A DNA stretch of 40,526 bases from UBA93 sp964477205. GTDB taxonomy: Archaea > Micrarchaeota > Micrarchaeia > Norongarragalinales > Norongarragalinaceae. Each line of letters starts with the position of its first letter. The stretch's first letter is position 1. Shown here piece after piece: positions 30,619-37,824 of the stretch. The DNA is taken from contig CAYZDE010000004.1 of assembly GCA_964477205.1 (NCBI GenBank), forward strand, positions 1 through 40,526, in the 5' to 3' direction. The position numbers and the translations under genes are program-made. The notes under the pieces were generated by a model, which saw only the letters and a list, made by a program, of their open reading frames with translations, was not told the origin of the DNA and made no database searches.

Positions 30619-31626
30619 ATGATTGAACACAAACACGAGCACAAGCAAGCGAAGCCGAAGTGGCAGGAGTTCCTTCCCCACTTTGCATTCCTAGCATTGA
30701 TTTGCCTTGCAATCGGCGCTTTCGCTGGAAACAGCTTGTTTGCGTCGCTTGCATCGGAGCCGACGCCGGAGACGAGCGGGATTAGCTCTCTGGAAGCTAA
30801 GGGCATAGTTGAAGATTACATCAATTTACGCTTGCCGGCGGAAGCGGGCGCGAATGCCGAGGCTACTTATGTGGGTGAATCAAACGGCTTGCTCGAATTC
30901 AGCGTTGACTTTATTCAAAGCGGGATAGTAGTTCAATCCCTCGACGCTTTCGTGACGCCCGACGGAGCGACCATGTTCACTAATGCATTCGACTTGAAGG
31001 AGGAAGTGCCGGAGCAGCCGTCGCCCTCGCCCGAGCCGGAACTCGTGAAAACCGCGAGGCCGGAAGCAGAAGTGTTCGTCATGAGTTATTGCCCGTACGG
31101 CCTCCAATTCGAGAAGGCAGTCCTGCCCGTTTGGGAGCTCCTCGGAGAAAAAGCGGACATTAAAGTCAAATTCGTTTACTACACCATGCACGGTGAAGAA
31201 GAAGCAATGGAGAACACTCGCCAATACTGCATTAACGAAGAGTACGGTGAAGCAAAGCACTGGGAGTATTTCGAGTGCTTCGCTGGCTCTGGAAACACCA
31301 GCGCGTGCATCAATGCTTCCGGGTTCAATGCAACACTCATTGAATCGTGCGTGAACGAGACGCACGAAGAGTTCGAAATCGACCCGGCGCAGCCCGCTTA
31401 CGACTTGTTTGCAGCGGACAACGAGGCTTACAATGTAGGCGGTTCGCCTACTTTCGTTCTCAACGGCAAGACCATGCAGGTCTCGCGCAGCCCCGAAGCA
31501 ATCAAGCAAGCGATTTGCTCTGCTTTCATTGAAGCGCCGGAAGAGTGTGACACCGTACTCTCTGAAACACAAACCTCGCCGGGATTCGGCTTTGAGGAAG
31601 GTTCAGGCAGTTCAGGAACCTGTTGA
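30619..31626 (+). CDS. Membrane-tethered DsbA-like thioredoxin-fold protein with CxxG site
   Basis: The 335-residue product has a His/Lys-rich cytoplasmic start, one TM helix (about residues 20-42), a small PepSY-like or cystatin-like region (60-130), a Pro/Glu spacer (QPSPSPEPE), and a thioredoxin-fold domain (about 150-305). The active site is MSYCPYGLQ, that is C-P-Y-G with a single cysteine; GGSPTFVLNG holds the cis-Pro. Further cysteines (QYCINEE, FECFAG, SACINA, ESCVNE, AICSAF, EECDTV) and a terminal Cys suggest structural disulfides. Similar CPYG proteins occur in methanogens and DPANN. It probably acts outside the cell in thiol-disulfide exchange, possibly on the modular surface protein at 37825. 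Confidence 0.82.
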   Translation: MIEHKHEHKQAKPKWQEFLPHFAFLALICLAIGAFAGNSLFASLASEPTPETSGISSLEAKGIVEDYINLRLPAEAGANAEATYVGESNGLLEFSVDFIQSGIVVQSLDAFVTPDGATMFTNAFDLKEEVPEQPSPSPEPELVKTARPEAEVFVMSYCPYGLQFEKAVLPVWELLGEKADIKVKFVYYTMHGEEEAMENTRQYCINEEYGEAKHWEYFECFAGSGNTSACINASGFNATLIESCVNETHEEFEIDPAQPAYDLFAADNEAYNVGGSPTFVLNGKTMQVSRSPEAIKQAICSAFIEAPEECDTVLSETQTSPGFGFEEGSGSSGTC

Positions 31627-31628
31627 TT

Positions 31629-32921
31629 ATGCGGACGGATTGGAATGAGCGACTCGAAAAAGCGCGAGGATTAAAGCCGCTCGGTTTGAGTGTGCTAACC
31701 GCGTTCAACTCGAACATTGACGCGGTCAAGAGGATAGGCGTTCCCTCTTACCAATCTTTTCCCCTTTCCTTTTCAAAGCGTGAGCTGGCGCGGGTGCGTG
31801 ACTTATCCTCAAAGGACTACTTTCCCTTGGGTGTGGTTGCAAACCGTGCCGAAGCATTCGCGGCGTTGAAGTGGTCCGTGGAGCACGGTGAAGCCGCCCT
31901 GGTTTCGGCCAAGCCGGGCGTAATCAAGTGGTTGGAGGCGAGCGTGGATTCAAAGGGAGATTTTCGCCTAGGCGGTCAGGCCAGCCTAATCGGGGAGAAC
32001 CTAATGCGCCTCGGCTGCAGGACCCTCGTGTACCCTCTCATGCTATCCAAGGAACTCGCGCGCTTGCACTCAAAGCGCATAGCTTACCCTTTACCTATTG
32101 AATCCGGAGTGACGACGAAGCCGATCCGCGAGTGCACTAACTCACGATTTACAAAGGAGAATTTAGTCCTCGAGTACGGGCGTGAATTGTCAAGCAGGCC
32201 GAACCGCGTGATTTACTCTTCCCGCCTAAGGCAAAAAGTGCGATTCGGCAGGGAGTGGTCCAAAGCGCGCTTGCGTGACCTCGGCGGGATGCTGGACGCT
32301 TGCGTGTTCTCCGGTTTCCACCACTTAGAGAGTGAACGCGATTTGAGTGCGGTTACCGCGCAGTTGGAAGCCCTAAAGCAAGGTCGTGGAAGGTTTGAAT
32401 TCCATTGCGAGTATGTGCCGTTTAAGGACAAGCGGATAGAATCCAGAGTTCTCAGAAAGCTTTCGCGGACAATAGACAGCTTGGGGCTTAATGAAATAGA
32501 GTTACGCGAGCTGCACAAGGCGTTGTTCAACAAGGGTTTCGACATTAGCAACCCGCGGTCACTTTTACGCGCCGCGGAGCGCGTTTACGATTCTTTCGAC
32601 CTCGAGCGGCTGCACGTCCACACTCTCGGCTTGCACTTGGTAGTATTGAGCGGGAAGCGTGACGCGAAACGCGCTGTTGACGCGTGCCTCCTTGCTTCGG
32701 ACGAAGCGTCGTTCAAGGCGGGGGGCAATAACAAGGAGCGCCCGCGAATTAAGCGCGCTGCAATCGCGAAGGCGAAATTCGCTTGCAATGAATTCAAGGA
32801 GAAGCGAGGCCGCTACTCTATTGCAGTGCCCGCGACTTTCGTGGATAAGCCGGTGCACACCGTAGGCCTTGGAGACATTGTGTCGAGCACTGCTTTTGCA
32901 GCCGAGCTGGCGCACGCGTAA
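31629..32921 (+). CDS. ADP-dependent sugar kinase (glucokinase/phosphofructokinase family)
   Basis: The 430-residue product matches the ADP-dependent kinase family of the modified archaeal glycolysis. TAFNSNIDAVKRI lies at the sugar site, LGGQASLIGENL is the Gly-Gly sugar loop, SGFHHL is in the large domain, LNEIELREL is the metal-binding NxxE-type motif, and TVGLGDIVSS holds the catalytic Asp (GxGD). Whether glucose or fructose-6-phosphate is the substrate cannot be told. ATG 31629 is chosen; TTG 31623, which overlaps the upstream stop as TTGA, is possible. It goes with TPI and AcdAB in energy metabolism. Confidence 0.85.
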   Translation: MRTDWNERLEKARGLKPLGLSVLTAFNSNIDAVKRIGVPSYQSFPLSFSKRELARVRDLSSKDYFPLGVVANRAEAFAALKWSVEHGEAALVSAKPGVIKWLEASVDSKGDFRLGGQASLIGENLMRLGCRTLVYPLMLSKELARLHSKRIAYPLPIESGVTTKPIRECTNSRFTKENLVLEYGRELSSRPNRVIYSSRLRQKVRFGREWSKARLRDLGGMLDACVFSGFHHLESERDLSAVTAQLEALKQGRGRFEFHCEYVPFKDKRIESRVLRKLSRTIDSLGLNEIELRELHKALFNKGFDISNPRSLLRAAERVYDSFDLERLHVHTLGLHLVVLSGKRDAKRAVDACLLASDEASFKAGGNNKERPRIKRAAIAKAKFACNEFKEKRGRYSIAVPATFVDKPVHTVGLGDIVSSTAFAAELAHA

Positions 32922-32953
32922 CCGCTTTAAACGCAAGGCTACTTTATTCCCCT

Positions 32954-34366
32954 ATGAGCTTTAGATTATACGACACGCTCAAGCGCGATAAACTCAAATT
33001 TTCACCTTCAGAAGGCAATACCGTAAGGTTTTACGTATGCGGCCCGACGGTTTACAATTACGCGCACATCGGCAACTACCGCTCTTACATTTTCTCGGAC
33101 TTACTGCGCAGGTACTTCAAGTTCAAGGGTTTTCAAGTCAATGAAGTAATGAACATTACGGACGTCGACGACAAGACCATCCGCGACTCTAAAAAAGAAG
33201 GCGTTGCCTTGAAGGATTTTACGGCGCGCTACGAGAAAGCGTTCCATGAAGACTTGCACTCGCTTAACATAGAGCCTGCTGAGGCGTACCCTCGCGCCAC
33301 GGAGCACATAAGCGAAATGGTTGCGCTAGTGCAGAAACTCTTGGATAAGGGATTCGCTTACAAGGGAGACGACGATTCGATTTACTATAAGGTGAGAGAG
33401 TTTCAGGATTACGGGAAACTCTCGCATTTGGACTTATCCGCATTAAAGAATGGCGCTTCCGGCCGCGTGAAATCCGACGAGTACGGAAAAGACGAGGCGC
33501 GCGACTTCGTGCTATGGAAAGCGTACGGCGAGGATGACGGCGAAGTTTTTTGGGAAACGCCGTTAGGTAAGGGAAGGCCCGGCTGGCACTTGGAGTGCTC
33601 GGCAATGAGCGTTAAGTACCTCGGCGAATCGTTTGATTTGCATGCGGGAGGCGTTGACTTGATTTTTCCGCACCACGAGAACGAAATCGCCCAGAGTGAA
33701 GCCGCGAGCGGGAAGGAATTCGCGCGGCATTGGGCGCACTGCGAGCACTTGCTGGTTGAAGGCCGTAAGATGAGCAAGAGCGCAGGAAATTTTTACACTT
33801 TACGCGGCGTATTCGCTAAAGGGCATTCCCCTCGTTCCGTGCGCTGGCTCTTGCTCACAACGCATTACCGCAGCCAATTAAACTTCACTTTCAAGGCCCT
33901 CGAGCAAGCGGAGAACACGATTAAGAAACTCGACGGCTTTGTGGATCGGGTAATGAGTTCAATGCAGAAGGACGGCGCGTCTCAGGAAATTGACGAGGCA
34001 ATTGAGCGCGCGTCAAAGGGCTTCGAGGAAGCATTGGATGACGACCTTGAAATTTCACAAGCGCTCCCTCATTTGTTTGAGCTCATTCGCATTGTGAACG
34101 CTTCCATTGATTCCGGGAACGCCGGGGGGGATTCGCTAGCCCGCGTGCTGGAATTCCTAAAGCGCGCGGACTCGATTCTCGGAGTGATGCAATTTACAAG
34201 GCAGGAGTTCGACGCGGAAGTGCTGGCTTTGGCCGGTAAGCGCGAGGAAGCCAGAAAGAACAAGGATTACGCCGAATCCGACAGGATTCGCGACTTGTTG
34301 AAGGAGAAGGGTTATTCAATTCAAGACACGCCGAACGGCCCGAAACTGAGCCGCGTGTCATCCTAG
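32954..34366 (+). CDS. cysS: Cysteinyl-tRNA synthetase
   Basis: The 470-residue class I enzyme shows the zinc cysteine in YVCGPTVYNYAHIGN, HIGN as the HIGH motif, WHLECSAMS and HHENEIAQSE as further zinc ligands, and RKMSKSAGN as KMSKS. The DALR-like C-terminal domain and the terminal zinc-free region have normal length. It starts 32 bases after the sugar kinase gene and ends directly before a UPF0200 gene (GTG follows the TAG at once). It charges tRNA-Cys directly, so the indirect SepRS route is not needed. Confidence 0.96.
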   Translation: MSFRLYDTLKRDKLKFSPSEGNTVRFYVCGPTVYNYAHIGNYRSYIFSDLLRRYFKFKGFQVNEVMNITDVDDKTIRDSKKEGVALKDFTARYEKAFHEDLHSLNIEPAEAYPRATEHISEMVALVQKLLDKGFAYKGDDDSIYYKVREFQDYGKLSHLDLSALKNGASGRVKSDEYGKDEARDFVLWKAYGEDDGEVFWETPLGKGRPGWHLECSAMSVKYLGESFDLHAGGVDLIFPHHENEIAQSEAASGKEFARHWAHCEHLLVEGRKMSKSAGNFYTLRGVFAKGHSPRSVRWLLLTTHYRSQLNFTFKALEQAENTIKKLDGFVDRVMSSMQKDGASQEIDEAIERASKGFEEALDDDLEISQALPHLFELIRIVNASIDSGNAGGDSLARVLEFLKRADSILGVMQFTRQEFDAEVLALAGKREEARKNKDYAESDRIRDLLKEKGYSIQDTPNGPKLSRVSS

Positions 34367-34906
34367 GTGTTACTCTTGATTTACGGCTTGACCGGGTTGT
34401 TTGCCGCTGGCAAGGGCACCGTGGCATTAATGATTGCCGAGGAGGCGGGCGTGCCTGTATTTGTTTTAAGCGATGAACTCCGTTGCTCAATGCGCGCTCA
34501 AGGAATTCCAATTACCCGCGGGTCCCTGCAGGAATTCGTTACCCGCTTGCGTGCAGAAGAAGGCAACGCAATTCTCGCAAAGCGGTTGGCTCTCCGTTTG
34601 CCCGGCAACGCGGTCGTTGACGGAATTCGTTCGCCGGACGAAGTGCGCGAGTTTCGAGAGGTATTCGGCGAAAACTTCAAGCTGGTTTCAGTGGAGGCGC
34701 CTTTTGGGATGCGCTTCGAGCGGGCAAGGATTCGAGCCCGCGAAGGAGAAGCCCTGACGCCTGAGCAGTTTAAGGAGAGTGAGGGGCGCGAGGCCGCGGG
34801 AAAATCATTTGGAATACTGGAATGCATGCGCGCTGCGGATTGCGTGATACTAAACAACGGGTCGCGGGAAGAGTTGTGCGAGCGCGTCCGTTCAATCCTT
34901 CACTAA
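34367..34906 (+). CDS. UPF0200 P-loop kinase (dephospho-CoA kinase/adenylate kinase-like)
   Basis: The 179-residue product reads LLIYGLTGLFAAGKGTVA: a P-loop with a longer insert (GLTGLFAAGKGT) than the usual GMPGSGKG. VLSDELR, VVDGIRSPDEVREF (Asp-Gly-Ile-Arg-Ser), APFGMRFERARIR and VILNNGSREEL are the other marks of the archaeal UPF0200 family. The function in that family is not settled; a nucleotide or CoA-precursor kinase role is likely. It starts at GTG 34367 directly after the cysS stop and its end overlaps the convergent RPA-like gene by 15 bases. Confidence 0.85.
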   Translation: MLLLIYGLTGLFAAGKGTVALMIAEEAGVPVFVLSDELRCSMRAQGIPITRGSLQEFVTRLRAEEGNAILAKRLALRLPGNAVVDGIRSPDEVREFREVFGENFKLVSVEAPFGMRFERARIRAREGEALTPEQFKESEGREAAGKSFGILECMRAADCVILNNGSREELCERVRSILH

Positions 34907-36010
34907 GCCTACGTCCTCGACGATTAACTCGATTTCTCCGTTGTAATCATTAGTTTTTCCGCGCACGCTGAGAATCGCGGCCTTTTTGAGTAAGTAGCCT
35001 CTCTTTATGTTGAGAAGCGTTCCCGGCTTTACCTTTGCCGGCTTCCCGCCGAGTAGCGCGAACGCGTTGTCATCGAATGCAACGAAGCGCTTAAAGCCGC
35101 TTGAGTCTTCAAGCTCGCCGCTCAAGTAAACCTTGCCGGATTCACTTTCCTTTGCTTCGAATAATGATTTGAGTTTTACTTCCACGACCGCCCGCTCTCC
35201 ATTTCCTATTAAAGATATTTGCGTTTTTTGCAGCCGCTCAGGCTCGCTTGCCTCCTTGAATATTATTGCATCGCTGCCCGCGTGCAACTCTTTATTTCGG
35301 TAAGTCAGCCCTTCCCCCCACACTTTGTCGCCTAACTTGAAGGCAGAGGCGATTGAAGCATTATAATCCCAGCAAACCAACGCGGATTTAACTGCCCCGT
35401 CGGTTATTCCCAAATTGCACACGCGGCCTTTCCTTTCATTCCTCTCGAACTCGCGGAGGCCGGAGTTAGCAATTACTATTCCCTCGACGACCAAGTCGCC
35501 GTTGTTCAAGCCGGTTAACGGTGTCGGCTCCGGGGCATCCAGCCCTTCCTGCTTAATGCTGGTTAAGTAACGCGAGTGCACTTCAAGGAGCCCGTTGTTT
35601 TTCTTAGCGATTACGTTTTCGAGAAGCAAGTGTGCGCCCCTTCTTACGACCCCGTCGGAAACCAAGGCGGCTTCCTTGTTCCACAAAACCAAGGTTGCTT
35701 TCGTGGTGCCTTGCTTCACGGTCACATTCGCAACCAAGCCATTTCGCTCTTTCGATTCGAACTCGCGCGGGCAATACGCCTTTTCGACGATAACGCGCGC
35801 GTTAAAACCCGCGCCTTCACTTACCTTGGATAAGTCAACAACGGCTAATTCTTTTTCTTCTACAAGCTCGATTCCGTTTTCACGCGCGAGCAATCGCACC
35901 GCATCCTCTCTTGACAGCAAGCCGGCGTACTCTTTCTTTTTTTTCCGGACGGCCTCGTTCAACTCTTTCTTGGAATACCCTTTTTCAGAAAGCTTTTCCT
36001 CAAGACTCAC
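34892..36010 (-). CDS. RPA-like single-stranded DNA-binding protein with multiple OB folds
   Basis: I start at GTG 36010 (VSLEEKLSEKG), which overlaps the upstream stop as GTGA; TTG 36019 is possible. The 372-residue product has an archaeal RPA-type N-terminal helical segment (LLSREDAVRLLARENGIEL) and then at least three OB-like modules, each with a conserved core: NARVIVEKAYCPREF, NGDLVVEGIVIANSGLREF and AVVEVKLKSLFEAKE. Replication protein A protects ssDNA in replication and repair. No CxxC zinc finger like that of some RPA41 proteins is present. Confidence 0.82.
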   Translation of the reverse strand: MSLEEKLSEKGYSKKELNEAVRKKKKEYAGLLSREDAVRLLARENGIELVEEKELAVVDLSKVSEGAGFNARVIVEKAYCPREFESKERNGLVANVTVKQGTTKATLVLWNKEAALVSDGVVRRGAHLLLENVIAKKNNGLLEVHSRYLTSIKQEGLDAPEPTPLTGLNNGDLVVEGIVIANSGLREFERNERKGRVCNLGITDGAVKSALVCWDYNASIASAFKLGDKVWGEGLTYRNKELHAGSDAIIFKEASEPERLQKTQISLIGNGERAVVEVKLKSLFEAKESESGKVYLSGELEDSSGFKRFVAFDDNAFALLGGKPAKVKPGTLLNIKRGYLLKKAAILSVRGKTNDYNGEIELIVEDVGLVKD

Positions 36011-36936
36011 AAGTTCCAACCCGCCATCGTTTCCTTGACTCCTTCTGCAAACTTTTTATGCGCTTGAAAGCCGAGGAGCTCGCGAGCCTTTGACGCGTCA
36101 AAAGACCGGTTTTCCCCAAGGGTTCGAACGCTCTCAGCCGTGAATTTTATCTTCCCTCCGAAAAGCCTTGCCTTTAATTCGTAATACTTCACTGCCGCAT
36201 AAGCTAGCCACGCCGGCACGCTTTTAGTAGGCGGCTCGCACCCCATTGTCTTGGCTAAAGCCTCGTAACAATTACGCTGAGTCAATTCCTCTTCGCTCGC
36301 GATTATGATGGTTTCTCCGAGGGCGCGAGGGCTTGATAAGGCGAGTGAAATGGAGCGCACTGCGTCGTTAACGTGCAATAATGCTATTTTGTTATTTCCC
36401 GAGCCGATTATCTTCTGCTTTCCCCGTTTCACGAGGCGCGAGACTTCGTAATACCCTGTCTTGAATGTTGGCCCGTAAATCGTGTTCAAGCGGAGTATGA
36501 TGAATGGGATTTTCGAATCGCGAACTAGCCTCTCCGCCTCTATTTTACTTTGCCCGTAAGCGTTCACCGGGCTCTCTTTTGAAGATTCATTAATGCGCCC
36601 CTCGTAGCTCCCATGGTAAACCGAAGTAGTGGAAATGAATACGAATCGCTTAACGCACGCCTTTTTTGCGGCTTCCAGCACGCGGCCGGTCATTACCGCG
36701 TTCAACTCGAAAACGCGCTCTTTTGGAAGAGTGTAATTCACTGTTCCCGCCAAGTGCACTATTGCATCGTATCCTGAAAAGTCGAGCTCGTCTTTCAACA
36801 AGTTTGCTTTTTTGAATCGAATGCGCTCGATTCTGGGGTCGGTTAATCCAATCGAGGTAACGGGGTGCTTTCGTGACAATTCCATTAGCAATGCCCTTCC
36901 AAGGCGGCCTCCTCCCCCGGTAACCAGTATTTTCAT
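36007..36936 (-). CDS. NAD-dependent epimerase/dehydratase (extended SDR)
   Basis: ATG 36936 gives MKILVTGGGGRLGRALL, the Rossmann glycine motif; TSVYHGSYEG and NAYGQSKIEAE supply the catalytic Tyr-x3-Lys and Ser/Thr of extended SDRs. The 309-residue product is probably a nucleotide-sugar epimerase or dehydratase; no specific substrate can be read. It diverges from GGGP synthase with a gap of 59 bases. Its stop overlaps the RPA-like start. Confidence 0.85.
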   Translation of the reverse strand: MKILVTGGGGRLGRALLMELSRKHPVTSIGLTDPRIERIRFKKANLLKDELDFSGYDAIVHLAGTVNYTLPKERVFELNAVMTGRVLEAAKKACVKRFVFISTTSVYHGSYEGRINESSKESPVNAYGQSKIEAERLVRDSKIPFIILRLNTIYGPTFKTGYYEVSRLVKRGKQKIIGSGNNKIALLHVNDAVRSISLALSSPRALGETIIIASEEELTQRNCYEALAKTMGCEPPTKSVPAWLAYAAVKYYELKARLFGGKIKFTAESVRTLGENRSFDASKARELLGFQAHKKFAEGVKETMAGWNL

Positions 36937-36995
36937 TGATTCTTGGTAAGCCAACAATACTATTAATTAGGCGCGGTTCGCAATCGTATTACATC

Positions 36996-37769
36996 ATGTT
37001 CAAGAACGGAGTAGAAAAGTATTACCGTGAATTATTGGCTGAACAAGGTGCTTTATTGTTCTCCCTCATAGACCCCGACAAGCTCTCGGCCGTAGAGTGC
37101 GCTGCAATTGCCAAGGACTCTTACGAGAGCGGCGCGGACGCCGTACTCGTTGGAGGCAGCATCGGTGCGCAAGGCACGATACTCGATAATGCGGTCAAGG
37201 AAATAAAGGAAGCCGTTAGCAACAGCATACCGATTACTCTTTACCCGGGAGGCCCCGGCGGCGTCACGAAGTACGCTGATGCCGTGTACTTCATGCAAAT
37301 GCTCAACTCGCGTGATGTCTATTGGCTTAGCACCGCCCAAATTCAAGCAGCACCCGTGGTAGCCCGTGCCGGCATAGAAGCCATTCCTACTACCTACGTC
37401 ATCCTCGAGCCGGGAAGGGCGGTCGGCTGGATAGGCAATGCCAATTTGGTTCCCCGCGAGCGCGGTGATTTAGCCGCTGCTTGCGCTTTAGCCGCTAAAT
37501 TCCTCGGCAGCCACGTGTTCATTACCGACTCCGGCAGTGGCGCTCCGGAACCCGCCCCAAGGGAAATGCTATCCGCAATATCAAAGGTATGCGGGGATGA
37601 TTTATTGTACTTCTACGCCGGCGGCATAAAAAACGCCGAGCAGGCTAGCGCGTGCATCGAAGCGGGTGCGCACGGCGTACACGTTGGAAATGCCTTTGAG
37701 AAGCGCGACGCGTCTAAAATGAAGAAAATGGCGGACGCAGTGCACTCTGCAGGCAAGAAACGCGTTTAA
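36996..37769 (+). CDS. Geranylgeranylglyceryl-phosphate synthase
   Basis: This 257-residue TIM-barrel enzyme makes the first ether bond of archaeal lipids. The start is ATG 36996 (MFKNGVEKYYREL); a longer frame upstream is not needed. LIDPDK, VGGSIGAQG, YPGGPGG and STAQIQAAPVVARAGIEAIPTTYVILEPG are the family motifs, as is YFYAGGIKNAEQA for the phosphate end. A likely TATA box lies about 30 bases upstream (A/T block 36959-36968), so the message may be leaderless. This gene firmly marks the organism as an archaeon. Confidence 0.94.
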   Translation: MFKNGVEKYYRELLAEQGALLFSLIDPDKLSAVECAAIAKDSYESGADAVLVGGSIGAQGTILDNAVKEIKEAVSNSIPITLYPGGPGGVTKYADAVYFMQMLNSRDVYWLSTAQIQAAPVVARAGIEAIPTTYVILEPGRAVGWIGNANLVPRERGDLAAACALAAKFLGSHVFITDSGSGAPEPAPREMLSAISKVCGDDLLYFYAGGIKNAEQASACIEAGAHGVHVGNAFEKRDASKMKKMADAVHSAGKKRV

Positions 37770-37781
37770 ATAGCCACCAGC

Positions 37782-37819
37782 TTTATATATCTTTTGTGTT
37801 ATTTACTACTGTTAGGTGG
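37782..37819 (+). promoter_or_regulatory. Strong TATA box and Shine-Dalgarno of the modular surface protein gene
   Basis: TTTATATAT (37782-37790) is a near-ideal archaeal TATA box; AGGTGG (37814-37819) lies five bases before ATG 37825. A start near 37808 would give a short leader. The quality of both suggests strong expression. Confidence 0.65.
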
Positions 37820-37824
37820 TTTAT

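Noticed and set aside
30880..31572. Open frame of 230 codons opposite the thioredoxin-fold gene
   Set aside because: The plus strand has the TM segment, CPYG site and cis-Pro motif plus its own promoter; the minus frame has nothing recognisable.
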